A DNA stretch of 64,000 nt from Rhodanobacter spathiphylli B39 (GCF_000264295.1 NZ_AJXT01000004.1:186001-250000); one strand, 5' to 3'; shown: positions 1 through 10,077, numbered from the stretch's first letter. A program made the numbers and translations. Notes: generated from the letters alone by a model not told the origin.

Positions 1-1
1 C

Positions 2-331
2 ATCCGCAGCCGGGTGCCCATGCTGTTCGAGGGGCGCTTGCCGGATTTCAACCTCGGCACGGCGAGCGGTGCGAGCTGCACGCCAGCCCTGCAGGAACGC
101 CTGCAGTCCTGCCTGGCGTCACAGTCACGCTTCAGTTTTGCGGTCAACGGGCGCTTCAAGGGCGGCTACATCACCCGCCATTACGGTGCGCCGGAGACGG
201 GCGTGCAGGCGGTGCAACTGGAACTGGCCCAGCTCAACTACATGGACGAAGACAGCTTCGCCTACGACGAGGCCAGGGCATCGTCGGTGCAGGAACTGAT
301 CGGGCTGTTGCTGCAGACCTGCCTGGCCTGA
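2..331 (+). CDS. hutG: N-formylglutamate deformylase, 3' part only
   Basis: This is the C-terminal ~109 residues of an N-formylglutamate amidohydrolase; the frame is open to the left edge, so the start lies outside the window. The enzyme removes formate from N-formylglutamate at the end of histidine degradation. The family's C-terminal blocks are visible: FNLGTASGASC, then FSFAVNGRFKGGYITRHYG, then QLELAQLNYMDED. It ends 36 bases before the convergent RidA gene. Assignment rests on recognised motifs; other hut genes would lie upstream and cannot be seen. Confidence 0.85.
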   Translation: MRSRVPMLFEGRLPDFNLGTASGASCTPALQERLQSCLASQSRFSFAVNGRFKGGYITRHYGAPETGVQAVQLELAQLNYMDEDSFAYDEARASSVQELIGLLLQTCLA

Positions 332-367
332 CGGAGCGCTTGCGCCGGGCGAACACGCTGCCGCGGA

Positions 368-799
368 TCAGCGCGGCTCGGCGGGAAGGGCGGCCACGCA
401 CTTCAGCTCGATCGCGATCGGCGTCGGCAGGGCCACGATGCCGACGGTGGTGCGGCAGGCATCCACGCCGGCGAAGCATTCCGCATACAGACGGTTGTAG
501 GTCGCGAAGTCACGCTGCATGTCGGTGAGGAACACGGTGATGTCGACCAGGTCCGTCCAGGCGGCGCCGCTGGCTTCCAGCACGGCTCGCACATTGGCGA
601 ACACCTGCCGGCATTGCGCCTCGATGTCGTAGTCGATCACCCGGCCGTCAGCATCGAGCACGTTGCCGGGAATCGCATGGCTGCCGGGCTGGCGCGGACC
701 CACGCCGGACAGGAACAGCAGGTTGCCGACCCGCCGCGCATGCGGATATGCGCCCACCGGCGCGGGGGCTGCGTCGGTGCGAATGCCTGTGTCGCTCAT
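368..799 (-). CDS. RidA-family 2-aminomuconate deaminase
   Basis: A 143-residue YjgF/YER057c/RidA-fold protein. The length and sequence fit the 2-aminomuconate deaminases of the bacterial kynurenine and 2-nitrobenzoate pathways (AmnD/NbaF type), which hydrolyse 2-aminomuconate to 4-oxalocrotonate and ammonia. Conserved features include the N-terminal GNLLFLSG strand, the DITVFLTDM segment and Arg116 in ACRTTVG, the arginine that binds the substrate carboxylate in RidA proteins. The start codon overlaps the stop of the carbonic anhydrase gene by 4 bases (ATGA), so the two are translationally coupled. The operon with an aminomuconic semialdehyde dehydrogenase supports the specific role over a generic RidA imine deaminase. 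Confidence 0.8.
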   Translation of the reverse strand: MSDTGIRTDAAPAPVGAYPHARRVGNLLFLSGVGPRQPGSHAIPGNVLDADGRVIDYDIEAQCRQVFANVRAVLEASGAAWTDLVDITVFLTDMQRDFATYNRLYAECFAGVDACRTTVGIVALPTPIAIELKCVAALPAEPR

Positions 800-1461
800 G
801 CGCCGCCTTCCCAGCGCCGCGTCAGTTCGGTGATCGCCTGGTGATAGGCGTCGGGCAATTGCTCGCGGCCACGCACGTCGAGGCCCAGGTCGTGGATATG
901 GCCGTTGTCCAGGCCGTAGATCCACGCATGCACGGCCAGCGGCTGGCCGCGTTCCCACGCTTCGCGAACCACCGTGGTGTGGCATACGTTGAGTGCCTGC
1001 TCCAGCGCGTTCAGTTCGCACAGGTGGGCATGGCGCATCGCGAATGACTGGGCCGGGTCGAGCTTGTCGGCGTGCTTCATGGCGATGTCGGTGATGTGCC
1101 GCAACCAGTTGTCGATCAGACCCAGCCGGCTTTCCTTCAGCACCGCCCCCACGCCGCCGCAACCATAGTGGCCCACCACCAGGATGTGTTTCACCTGCAG
1201 GACATCGACCGCGAACTGGATGGTGCTGAGCGCGTTGAGGTCGGTGTGCACCACCACGTTGGCCACGTTGCGGTGCACGAAAATCTCGCCCGGCGGCAGG
1301 TCGACGATCTGGGTCGCTGGCACGCGCGAATCCGAGCAGCCGATCCACAGGTAGCGCGGCGCCTGCTGCTGCGACAACTGTTCGAAAAAGGTCGGGTCCT
1401 GCGCGGTGACCTGATCGGCCCAGCGTCGGTTGTTGGCAAGCAGGTCTTTCAGTGAATTCAT
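796..1461 (-). CDS. can: beta-class carbonic anhydrase
   Basis: A 221-residue beta-carbonic anhydrase interconverting CO2 and bicarbonate in the cytoplasm. The zinc ligands and catalytic dyad are intact and numbered as in E. coli Can: Cys42, Asp44 and Arg46 in CSDSR, then His98 and Cys101 in HYGCGG. The start overlaps the stop of the upstream aldehyde dehydrogenase by 4 bases (1458-1461), and its own stop overlaps the RidA start, so it sits tightly inside a kynurenine-degradation operon. That placement suggests it handles CO2 released when aminocarboxymuconate semialdehyde is decarboxylated; this role is inferred from position only. Confidence 0.93.
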   Translation of the reverse strand: MNSLKDLLANNRRWADQVTAQDPTFFEQLSQQQAPRYLWIGCSDSRVPATQIVDLPPGEIFVHRNVANVVVHTDLNALSTIQFAVDVLQVKHILVVGHYGCGGVGAVLKESRLGLIDNWLRHITDIAMKHADKLDPAQSFAMRHAHLCELNALEQALNVCHTTVVREAWERGQPLAVHAWIYGLDNGHIHDLGLDVRGREQLPDAYHQAITELTRRWEGGA

Positions 1462-2978
1462 CGGGACTCCATGGGTGGGACCGACGCGTCCTGGCGAGGT
1501 ACGGGAGGCGCGCCATAGGCGATGCAGATGTTTTTCGGCTCGGTGAAGAAATGCAGCGCCTCGCTGCCACCCTCGCGACCGACTCCGGATTGCTTGACGC
1601 CGCCGAACGGCGTGCGCAGGTCGCGCAACAGCCAGCAGTTGATCCAGACGATGCCGAATTCGAGCTGGCCGGCCATGCGATGGGCGCGGGACAGGTCCTG
1701 CGTCCACAACGAGGCGGCCAGGCCGTAGCGGCTGTCGTTGGCGATCGCCAGCGCCTCGGCTTCGTCCTCGAAGGGAAGCAGGCACACCACCGGGCCGAAG
1801 ATTTCCTGCTGGTTGGTCTGCGCCGCCGAAGGCAGGCCCTCGATCACCGTCGGGGCGATGAACCAGCCGTCGGCGCAGCGCCCGGGCAGGGTGAGCGCGC
1901 CGCCACCGCAAAGGATCTGGCCGCCCTCGTGGCGAGCCTGTTCGATGCAGCCGAGCACCTTGTCGTGGTGCGCCTGCGAAACCATCGCGCCGAGGTCACT
2001 GTCGGCCGCATCCGGATCGCCCACGCGCAAGGCTCGCACCCTGGCCAGGTAGCGCTGGCGGAAAACGTCGTAGATCGATTTCTGCACCAGCAGCCGCGAG
2101 CCGCACAGGCAGATCTCGCCCTGGTTGGCGAAGCCCGAGCGCACGATGGTGTCGAGGTTCGCGTCGGAAAGCTCGGCATCGGCGAACACGATCGCGGGGT
2201 TCTTGCCGCCCATTTCCAGCGACAGCTTCTTGAACTGCGCAGCGGCGACGCCGGCGATCCGCACCCCGGTGGCCGTGCTGCCGGTGAAGGAGACGGCCTT
2301 GACCACGGCATGTTCGACGATCGCCTGTCCCACGTCCGGGCCGCTGCCGTGCACGATGTTCAGCACGCCTGCCGGAAAACCGGCTTCGATGCTCAGTTCA
2401 CCCAGCAGGGCGGCCGTGCACGGCGTGACTTCCGAGGGCTTGGCCACCACCGTGTTGCCGGCGGCCAGGGCCGGCGCGATCTTCCAGGTGAACAGGTACA
2501 GCGGCAGGTTCCACGGACTGATGCAGCCGACCACGCCCAGCGGCTGGCGCAAGGTGTAGTTGACTGCGCCGCTGCCGGGCGCGCCGGTTTCCATCGCGTG
2601 CGATTCGCTGCCCCAGCCGATGATCGCCGCGGCGAAATGGCGGAGGTTGCTGACGGCACGGGGAATATCCAGTCGGCGCGCCACGCTCAGTGGCTTGCCG
2701 CTGTCGCGCGACTCCAGCGCGGCAAATTCTTCCAGTCGCGCCGCGATCAGGTCGGCCAGCCGCTGCAGGTGATGCGCGCGCTGATCGATCGGCGTGCTTG
2801 CCCATGCGGGCGCCGCGCGGCGGGCCGCTTCCACTGCGGCAGCGACGTCGCCGGCGTCCGAGGCGGGGCATTGCATGAAGACCGAACCGGTGGCGGGTTC
2901 GTGCACGTCGAGCCAGGTATCGCGGTGCGACGCCTGCAGGCGTCCGTCGATCAGATTGGCTAGGCGCGGTATGGACAT
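1458..2978 (-). CDS. 2-aminomuconic semialdehyde dehydrogenase (ALDH8-like)
   Basis: A 506-residue NAD-dependent aldehyde dehydrogenase starting at MSIPRLANLIDG; an in-frame Met 12 codons upstream is less likely. It closely resembles ALDH8A1 and bacterial AMSDH, which oxidise 2-aminomuconate semialdehyde to 2-aminomuconate. Visible motifs are ISPWNLPLYLFTWKIAPALA, the catalytic Glu255 in LEMGGKNP and nucleophile Cys290 in GEICLCGSR, with EIFGPV and FGGVKQSG near the C terminus. It is coupled by overlap to the carbonic anhydrase and followed by the RidA deaminase, which acts on its product. Family assignment is firm; substrate is inferred from similarity and context. Confidence 0.88.
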   Translation of the reverse strand: MSIPRLANLIDGRLQASHRDTWLDVHEPATGSVFMQCPASDAGDVAAAVEAARRAAPAWASTPIDQRAHHLQRLADLIAARLEEFAALESRDSGKPLSVARRLDIPRAVSNLRHFAAAIIGWGSESHAMETGAPGSGAVNYTLRQPLGVVGCISPWNLPLYLFTWKIAPALAAGNTVVAKPSEVTPCTAALLGELSIEAGFPAGVLNIVHGSGPDVGQAIVEHAVVKAVSFTGSTATGVRIAGVAAAQFKKLSLEMGGKNPAIVFADAELSDANLDTIVRSGFANQGEICLCGSRLLVQKSIYDVFRQRYLARVRALRVGDPDAADSDLGAMVSQAHHDKVLGCIEQARHEGGQILCGGGALTLPGRCADGWFIAPTVIEGLPSAAQTNQQEIFGPVVCLLPFEDEAEALAIANDSRYGLAASLWTQDLSRAHRMAGQLEFGIVWINCWLLRDLRTPFGGVKQSGVGREGGSEALHFFTEPKNICIAYGAPPVPRQDASVPPMESR

Positions 2979-3056
2979 CCGCAGCAGTCTAGAACCAGCC
3001 GGCGATGATTGCACCGGACGCCGGCGTATGCGCGACGTCCCGGGCGACCCGGTGGC

Positions 3057-3848
3057 TCAACTCAAGGCGCGGGTGCGACCGCCGTCCACGGCGATGCTGA
3101 CGCCGTTGACGTAGGCGGCGGCCGGGGTGCACAGGAACGCGATCACCGCCGCCACCTCGCTGGCCTCGCCGAAGCGCCGGGCCGGAATGGTGGCGATCAG
3201 GCCTTGGGCAACTTCGTCTTCGCTCTGACCACTGGCCGCGGCTTTGGCGCCCAGCAGGCTGTCCAGCCGATCGGTGCGGGTGTAGCCAGGCAGTACGTTG
3301 TTGACGGTGATGCCATCGGCGGCCAGTTCGCCGGACAGGGTCTTGGCCCAGCCCGCCACCGCGGCGCGCACGGTGTTGGATACGCCCAGTCCCGCGATCG
3401 GTTCCTTCACCGAGGTGGAGATCACGTTGACGATGCGGCCATAGCCGCTCCCGCGCATGCCGGGCAGCAGTGCCTGCAGCAAGGTCTGCCCGGCCAGCAG
3501 GTGCTGGCGGAACGCGGTCTCGAAAGCCGTGTTGGTCGCGCTGCTGGCCAGGCCGCCCGGCGGGCCGCCGCTGTTGTTGATCAGGATGTGCACGGCTGAG
3601 GCGCTGGCAACTTCCGTGGCGGCGGTCTGCAAGGCCGCCGTATCCAGCATGTCGACGCCGCGCCATTGATGCCGCTGCCCCGCATGGTTGCGCGGCAATT
3701 GCGCGGCGAGCTGTTCGAGCTTGTCGACCGACCGCGCCAGCAGGGTGACGCTGGCGCCCAGTTCGGCCAGCTCGATTGCGGTCGCGCGACCAATGCCTTG
3801 CGAGGCGCCGCAGACCAGCGCGTGGCGTCCACCCAGATCCAGTTGCAT
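3057..3848 (-). CDS. short-chain dehydrogenase/reductase with atypical active site
   Basis: A 263-residue SDR of the FabG-like type. The cofactor motif GASQGIGRA and the NNSGG motif are present. The usual YxxxK catalytic pair is absent: the aligned stretch after the STSVKEPIAG segment reads SNTVR, so Tyr becomes Ser and Lys becomes Arg. A known subgroup of BKR-like SDRs shares this departure. Start 3848 was chosen because GGAG sits about 7 bases upstream; an ATG two codons earlier (3854) has no room for it. It lies 78 bases upstream of the AMSDH gene on the same strand and may share its transcript. Its reaction is unknown. Confidence 0.78.
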   Translation of the reverse strand: MQLDLGGRHALVCGASQGIGRATAIELAELGASVTLLARSVDKLEQLAAQLPRNHAGQRHQWRGVDMLDTAALQTAATEVASASAVHILINNSGGPPGGLASSATNTAFETAFRQHLLAGQTLLQALLPGMRGSGYGRIVNVISTSVKEPIAGLGVSNTVRAAVAGWAKTLSGELAADGITVNNVLPGYTRTDRLDSLLGAKAAASGQSEDEVAQGLIATIPARRFGEASEVAAVIAFLCTPAAAYVNGVSIAVDGGRTRALS

Positions 3849-3864
3849 GATCATTCTCCGCGAG

Positions 3865-4179
3865 TCAGTGCAGCCACAGGCGCATCGCCAGCGCGCCGAG
3901 CCAGCAGGCCCAGCCCAGCCACTGGCTGTATCGCCAGATTGCCCGCCAGCGGTTGATCGCCACATCGCCAAGCGCGGGCAGCGCCGGCGAGCGCAGCACC
4001 TGCTGCATGCTGGCCCAGGTGCGAAAGCCCGAGAGGCGGCCGCCGGCGGCGTCGGTGATGACGTGCCAATGCTGCGGGTAGCGCTGGCGCAGGAGTGCGG
4101 CGACGCGAAACGGGGCCACGTACGACAGCACGAACAGGCCGACGCCGCAGGCCAGCAGGCCGAGATAGAGGATGATCAT
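3865..4179 (-). CDS. small two-helix inner-membrane protein
   Basis: A 104-residue protein of unrecognised family. A hydrophobic helix spans about residues 2-22 (IILYLGLLACGVGLFVLSYV) and a second lies near the C terminus (about 86-102, WLGWACWLGALAMRLW), with a basic, Arg-rich central loop between them. Start 4179 overlaps the stop of the upstream MalM-like lipoprotein gene by 4 bases, so the two are co-translated. It ends 16 bases before the SDR start. No function can be assigned from sequence. Confidence 0.65.
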   Translation of the reverse strand: MIILYLGLLACGVGLFVLSYVAPFRVAALLRQRYPQHWHVITDAAGGRLSGFRTWASMQQVLRSPALPALGDVAINRWRAIWRYSQWLGWACWLGALAMRLWLH

Positions 4180-5000
4180 GGCGGGCTGCTGTGGCGGCTG
4201 GCGTTGTCGCTGCCGGCCCAGGGCAGGGGCAGGGCGGTACGCAAGGTGTTCAGCACGCCATCGCCCTTCGCGGCCTTCTTGCACACCGCGTTGTCGAGCG
4301 CTTTCTCATACGTCTTGTTCATCAGGCCGACCCACAGGGTGCCGTCCGGGCCGTGCGGAATGCTGAAGCTGCCGGTGGAGTTCATCTGCAGCGAGGCGGC
4401 GGTCGAGGTGGAAATCGAGGCGGGCGACTGCTCCCAATAGGTCTTGCCGGATTGCTGCTCGGCCGAGCTGTAGACCAGCAGGTAGCGCGCCTTCGCGTTG
4501 TCGATCTTCAGACTGCCGAACGCACCGGTGGTTTCGTCGCTCCAGCCCATGTGTTCGCACAGGCCGATGTCTTCCGAACGCAGCGGCTGGAACGCCTCGT
4601 CCAGCAGCACGGCGGTGGGCGCGAACAGATAGCTGGCGTGCAGCCAGCGGCCGTTCAATTCCGATTTCAACGCGACCTGGTAGGGCAGCTTCACGCCGAT
4701 CGGCAAACGGAAGGCCAGAAAGTAGCTCTGCGTGCCGTTGAGATTGGCGACCATGCTGCCGCTGCCCAGCACGAACTTCTGCGGTTCCCACGGCAACATG
4801 CTGCGGTAGGAGAAATCGGCAAAGCTGCTGCAGCAGGGGCTGGCCTGCATCAGTTGCGCCTGCGCCAGCTTCAGCGCGTCGCCGGTGTTCTCCGACGGCG
4901 GGCGCAGGTTGGGCGGCAGCAGGGACTTGGCCGTGTGGCAGCCGCCCAGCAGGACGCTGAAAAACAGTGCGGCGATGAGGGCGGGGAGTCGAAGCTGCAT
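4176..5000 (-). CDS. MalM-family periplasmic lipoprotein
   Basis: A 274-residue exported lipoprotein. A signal peptide ends in the lipobox LLGGC with Cys21 as the lipidated residue. The following region (SPCCSSFADFSYRSMLPW, then GTQSYFLAFRLP) matches the MalM family of maltose-operon periplasmic proteins, whose exact function is unsettled. The open frame continues upstream, but the clean signal peptide fixes the start at 5000. No maltose transport genes are nearby, so a maltose role should not be assumed. It overlaps the following membrane-protein gene by 4 bases and begins 13 bases after asnS ends. Confidence 0.75.
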   Translation of the reverse strand: MQLRLPALIAALFFSVLLGGCHTAKSLLPPNLRPPSENTGDALKLAQAQLMQASPCCSSFADFSYRSMLPWEPQKFVLGSGSMVANLNGTQSYFLAFRLPIGVKLPYQVALKSELNGRWLHASYLFAPTAVLLDEAFQPLRSEDIGLCEHMGWSDETTGAFGSLKIDNAKARYLLVYSSAEQQSGKTYWEQSPASISTSTAASLQMNSTGSFSIPHGPDGTLWVGLMNKTYEKALDNAVCKKAAKGDGVLNTLRTALPLPWAGSDNASRHSSPP

Positions 5001-5013
5001 GGCGAGGGTTTGC

Positions 5014-6414
<1,401 letters not shown>

Positions 6415-6564
6415 CGGTTGAAACTCCTGCTGCCACGCCGCATCTGGACGTGTAATGGGTGAGTGCTCCCTCCACGGCGGCGCCTGGGAGCAAACCGCCA
6501 TGATAATGTAGCTGCCGCCCGTGCTGCGACTTTCCGGGTCATCTCCGAGGTTCGATCTGCCACC

Positions 6565-6891
6565 ATGAGCATCACCATCACTTCCGCCGCCAACGAGCGC
6601 ATGCGCCACTTCCTGGCGGCTACGCCGACCGCTGCCGGTGTGCGCTTCGGCGTCAAGCGCACCGGCTGCTCCGGCTTCGCCTACGTGGTGGACCTGGCCG
6701 AGTCGATGGGCGAGGGGGATCGCGTGGTCGAGGTCGACGGCCTGCCGCTGATCGTCGACGACAAGAGTCTGGCGCTGGTCGACGGCACCGTGATCGACTT
6801 CCAGCGGCAGGGCCTGAATGCCAGCTTCGTGTTCCACAACCCGAACGCCACCGGCGCCTGCGGCTGTGGCGAGAGCTTCACGGTCAGCTGA
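6565..6891 (+). CDS. IscA/HesB-type iron-sulfur assembly protein
   Basis: A 108-residue A-type carrier protein for Fe-S cluster assembly in the cytoplasm. The three cluster- or iron-binding cysteines are present: Cys35 (TGCSGF) and Cys99/Cys101 (ACGCGESF). Length is typical for IscA, SufA and ErpA, which cannot be told apart here because no isc or suf operon surrounds the gene. The only other Fe-S assembly gene in the window is sufE at 28.1 kb. Divergent from asnS; an extended -10-like TGATAAT lies at 6501-6507. Confidence 0.9.
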   Translation: MSITITSAANERMRHFLAATPTAAGVRFGVKRTGCSGFAYVVDLAESMGEGDRVVEVDGLPLIVDDKSLALVDGTVIDFQRQGLNASFVFHNPNATGACGCGESFTVS

Positions 6892-6964
6892 GACAGGCCA
6901 GGGGCTGCGTCTGACTGGCGGGTTCCCGCGCTGTACCCGGCGCCAGCCCTGTTTCATCAATGAC

Positions 6965-6994
6965 TTGCACGGGCCTCCGTCGGCACCGTACAAT
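6965..6994 (+). promoter_or_regulatory. sigma-70 type promoter of the rpsF operon
   Basis: TTGCAC (6965-6970) and TACAAT (6989-6994) are separated by 18 bases, a good vegetative promoter. It would give a 5' leader of about 100 bases before rpsF. In many bacteria this leader carries an S6:S18-binding autoregulatory structure; the leader here is GC-rich and foldable, but I could not establish the conserved motif by eye. Confidence 0.5.
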
Positions 6995-7100
6995 TCCGCT
7001 TCTGTCCGCACCCCAACCGGCGCCGGCAGGACACTTGCCTCACCGCAACGGCGGGAGGCTGCGAGGCCGCAAGGCCGCATCCACAAGGAGTCAACCCACA

Positions 7101-7529
7101 ATGACCCTGCGTCATTACGAAGTTGTGTTCATGGTCCATCCGGACCAGAGCGAGCAGGTCCCCGCGATGCTCGAGCGCTACAAGGCGCTGATCGAGACCG
7201 ACGGCGGCAAGATCCACCGCCTGGAAGACTGGGGCCGCCGTCAGCTGGCCTATCCGATCGTCAACCTGGCCAAGGCACATTACGTGCTGCTCAACATCGA
7301 AGTCAGCCAGAACGCGCTGAACGAGCTGGAGTCGGGCTTCCGCTTCAACGACGCCGTGCTGCGCCATCTGGTGGTTCGTCGTGACGAGGCCGACATCGAG
7401 CCGTCCTTCATCCTGAAGTCGAAGGAAAAGGATGACGCCAAGTCCACCCGTCGTCGCGACGACGAGGGTGATGGCGAAGGCCGCGGCGGTCGTGACGACC
7501 GCGACAACGATCGCGACAGCGACGACTGA
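7101..7529 (+). CDS. rpsF: 30S ribosomal protein S6
   Basis: A 142-residue bS6 with the standard start [20 protein letters not shown] and the GRRQLAYPI segment. The last ~30 residues form a highly charged tail of Asp, Arg and Glu repeats, as in other proteobacterial S6 proteins that receive post-translational glutamate additions. AAGGAG at 7085-7090 sets the start; the upstream in-frame extension is not real. First gene of the rpsF-rpsR-rplI operon; S6 and S18 bind together on the small-subunit platform. Confidence 0.97.
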   Translation: MTLRHYEVVFMVHPDQSEQVPAMLERYKALIETDGGKIHRLEDWGRRQLAYPIVNLAKAHYVLLNIEVSQNALNELESGFRFNDAVLRHLVVRRDEADIEPSFILKSKEKDDAKSTRRRDDEGDGEGRGGRDDRDNDRDSDD

Positions 7530-7543
7530 TCAGGAGCACAGCC

Positions 7544-7774
7544 ATGTCCAAGTTTTTCCGCCGCCGCAAGTTCTGCCGCTTCACTGCCGAAGACGTGAAG
7601 GAGATCGACTACAAGGATCTCAACACCCTGCGCCAGTACGTCACCGAGAACGGCAAGATCGTGCCGAGCCGCATCACCGGCACCAAGGCGCGCTACCAGC
7701 GCCAGCTGGCCACCGCGATCAAGCGCGCCCGCTTCCTGTCGCTGCTGCCGTACACCGACAACCACGACGTCTAA
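7544..7774 (+). CDS. rpsR: 30S ribosomal protein S18
   Basis: A 76-residue bS18 of standard length, beginning [13 protein letters not shown] and containing the conserved block [19 protein letters not shown]. It follows rpsF by 14 bases with AGGAG upstream. The single N-terminal cysteine keeps the common form of the family rather than a zinc-binding variant. Confidence 0.98.
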   Translation: MSKFFRRRKFCRFTAEDVKEIDYKDLNTLRQYVTENGKIVPSRITGTKARYQRQLATAIKRARFLSLLPYTDNHDV

Positions 7775-7801
7775 GACACGTCAGGGGCGGGGAGCAGGAA
7801 A

Positions 7802-7840
7802 CGGGGAACGTTGGCATCGCGCCAGCCTTTCCGTTCCCCG
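7802..7840. repeat. short inverted repeat in the rpsR-rplI gap
   Basis: CGGGGAACG at 7802-7810 pairs perfectly with CGTTCCCCG at 7832-7840 across a 21-base loop. The surrounding sequence (GGGGAGCAGGAAACGGGGAAC and CCCCGATCCCCGATCCC) is a diverged form of the GGGAAT/ATTCCC repeat that flanks the argG start at 33.2 kb. It lies well upstream of the rplI ribosome-binding site. Confidence 0.5.
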
Positions 7841-7918
7841 ATCCCCGATCCCAGCTCTTCGGACACCCGTCCTCTGGCTGCGCCGGGCCACACCGGCGCT
7901 AACGAAAAGAGAAGCATC

Positions 7919-8368
7919 ATGGAACTCATTCTTCTGCAGAAAGTCCGCAACCTCGGCACGCTCGGTGACAAGGTCACCGTGAAGCCGGGCTACGGCCGCA
8001 ACTTCCTCCTGCCGCAGGGCAAGGCCGTTCGCGTCAACGCCGCCAACCTGGCTGCGTTCGAGCAGCGTCGTGCCGAGTACGAAGCCAAGGCCAACACCGC
8101 CTTGTCCGAGGCCGAAGCACGCAAGGCCAAGCTGGCCGACGCGTCGGTGACGATCACCGCGCACGCCAGTGCCGAAGGCAAGCTGTTCGGTTCGGTCGGC
8201 CCGCGTGACATCGCCGAGGCGCTGACCACCGCAGGTCACGAAGTTCACAAGAACGAAGTGATCCTGGGCGAAGGTCCGCTGCGCAACACCGGCGAATTCG
8301 ACGTCGTAATCAGCCTGCATGCCGACGTCCAGACCACCGCCAAGGTGATCGTGGTCGGCGACAAGTAA
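7919..8368 (+). CDS. rplI: 50S ribosomal protein L9
   Basis: A 149-residue bL9 starting [19 protein letters not shown] with the conserved [12 protein letters not shown], followed by the long connecting helix rich in Ala, Glu and Lys (about residues 40-75) and a C-terminal RNA-binding domain. The longer open frame upstream is not part of the gene: the ATG is preceded by AAAAGAGAAG and the family start matches. It is separated from rpsR by 144 bases containing a short inverted repeat. Confidence 0.97.
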   Translation: MELILLQKVRNLGTLGDKVTVKPGYGRNFLLPQGKAVRVNAANLAAFEQRRAEYEAKANTALSEAEARKAKLADASVTITAHASAEGKLFGSVGPRDIAEALTTAGHEVHKNEVILGEGPLRNTGEFDVVISLHADVQTTAKVIVVGDK

Positions 8369-8391
8369 GTTCCGGATCATCGGACAGGCAC

Positions 8392-8420
8392 CGGGCGCCG
8401 CGAGGCGCCCGTTTGCTTTT
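8392..8420 (+). terminator. terminator of the rpsF-rpsR-rplI operon
   Basis: An 8-bp stem, CGGGCGCC (8392-8399) and GGCGCCCG (8404-8411), with loop GCGA is followed by TTTGCTTTT. It begins 24 bases after the rplI stop. The remaining ~240 bases to dnaB contain a diverged GGGAATGG-type repeat (about 8420-8520) and no recognisable gene. Confidence 0.75.
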
Positions 8421-8663
8421 GAGGGGCAGGGAGTCGGAACGGGCAATGGGGAATGGCGACAGCCAGACCGCCGTGGCTCCTTGGCTCTTTCCGAAGCGCC
8501 GATCCCCGCCCTCCAGCCTTATCCCCATCCATCCCCAGCTTATCCACAGACTTGTTGTCTCGACGGGCGAGACGCCGCCGCGCATGATGGTGTCGGTATG
8601 AGCAGCCACGAAGGGTCGGCGCATTGCAGGCCGCCCGTGGGGCAATTCTCCTGAGGTCAGTCC

Positions 8664-10058
8664 ATGTCTTTCGTGCCCGAACGCAAACCTTCCTCTCCGG
8701 CCATCGAGGCGTTGCGGGTGCCGCCGCATTCCATCGATGCGGAGCAGGCGGTGCTGGGCGGCCTGATGCTGGCGCCGGACGCGCTGGACAAGGTGGCCGA
8801 CCGGCTGGCCGAGGATGATTTCTATCGCAAGGACCACCGGCTGATCTGGCGTGCGATCAACGAGCTGGCGAACAAGGGCATGCCGTGCGACGCGGTGACC
8901 CTGGGTGACTGGTTCGAGAGCAATGGCCTGGCCGAGATGGTCGGCGGCGCCGGCTACCTGATCGAGCTGGCCAACAGCACGCCCAGCGCGGCCAACATCG
9001 CGGCCTATGCCGAGATCGTGCGCGAGAAGTCGGTGATGCGCCAGTTGATCGACGCGGGCACCTCGATCACCGAGGACGGCTACCGGCCCGAAGGCAAGAG
9101 CGTGCAGGAAGTGCTGGAAAGCGCCGAGCAGCGGGTTTTCCACATCGCCGAATCCGGCGCACGGGGCAAGAAGGATTCCGTCTCGATGCGCGAGGCGGTG
9201 AAGGACGCGTTCCGCCTGCTCACCGAGCGCTACGAGAACCGCGGTCAGCTCACCGGCATTTCCACCGGCTTCGTCGATCTGGACAACCTCACTTCCGGAC
9301 TGCAACCGTCGGATCTGATCATCGTGGCGGCGCGCCCCTCGATGGGCAAGACCGCGTTCTCCGTGAATATCGCCGAGGCCGCCGCAATGCGCGGCAAGAA
9401 GGCGGTGGTGATCTTCTCGATGGAAATGTCCTCGTCGCAGCTGGCGTTCCGCCTGATTTCGTCGGTCGGACGCATCCACCAGCAGCACCTGCGCAACGGC
9501 ACGCTGGAGGAGGAGGACTGGCCGCGCGTCTCCAACGCGATCGCCCTGTTGTCCGAGGCCAAGATATTCATCGACGACACGCCCGGCCTGTCGCCGGTGG
9601 AACTGCGCTCGCGCGCGCGCCGCCTGCACCGCGAGCACGGCGGGCTGGGCCTGATCGTGATCGATTACCTGCAGCTGATGCAGGTGCCCGGCAACAAGGA
9701 GAATCGCGCCACCGAAATTTCAGAAATTTCGCGTTCACTGAAGGGACTTGCCAAGGAGCTGAACGTGCCGGTGATCGCCCTGTCGCAGTTGAACCGCTCG
9801 CTGGAACAGCGAGCGGACAAGCGTCCGATGATGTCCGACCTGCGCGAATCCGGCGCCATCGAGCAGGACGCCGACGTGATCATGTTCATCTACCGCGACG
9901 AGTACTACAACAAGGAATCGCCGGACAAGGGCATGGCCGAGATCATCATCGGCAAGCAGCGCAACGGCCCCACCGATACCTGCAAGCTGACCTTCCTCGG
10001 TCACTACACCAAGTTCGAGAACTACGCCCCGGATTCGTTCGTCGGTTCATTCGATTGA
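8664..10058 (+). CDS. dnaB: replicative DNA helicase DnaB
   Basis: A 464-residue hexameric 5'-3' helicase of the replication fork. The N-terminal primase-interacting domain (about 15-120, HSIDAEQAVLGG) is followed by the RecA-like motor with Walker A ARPSMGKTAFS, Walker B LGLIVIDYLQLM, and the arginine-finger region DLRESGAIEQDADVIMFI. Length is normal and no intein is present. The rpsF-rpsR-rplI-dnaB-alr order is common in gammaproteobacteria. Confidence 0.97.
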   Translation: MSFVPERKPSSPAIEALRVPPHSIDAEQAVLGGLMLAPDALDKVADRLAEDDFYRKDHRLIWRAINELANKGMPCDAVTLGDWFESNGLAEMVGGAGYLIELANSTPSAANIAAYAEIVREKSVMRQLIDAGTSITEDGYRPEGKSVQEVLESAEQRVFHIAESGARGKKDSVSMREAVKDAFRLLTERYENRGQLTGISTGFVDLDNLTSGLQPSDLIIVAARPSMGKTAFSVNIAEAAAMRGKKAVVIFSMEMSSSQLAFRLISSVGRIHQQHLRNGTLEEEDWPRVSNAIALLSEAKIFIDDTPGLSPVELRSRARRLHREHGGLGLIVIDYLQLMQVPGNKENRATEISEISRSLKGLAKELNVPVIALSQLNRSLEQRADKRPMMSDLRESGAIEQDADVIMFIYRDEYYNKESPDKGMAEIIIGKQRNGPTDTCKLTFLGHYTKFENYAPDSFVGSFD

Positions 10059-10077
10059 TGCTGCGCTTCCGTCCACG

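Noticed and set aside
1452-2963. About 500-codon plus-strand frame opposite the aldehyde dehydrogenase
   Set aside because: The minus-strand frame has the complete ALDH active site; the plus frame has no motif.
4176-5000. Maltose-operon assignment for the MalM-like lipoprotein
   Set aside because: No lamB, malK/E/F/G or amylase gene is nearby; only family similarity is kept.
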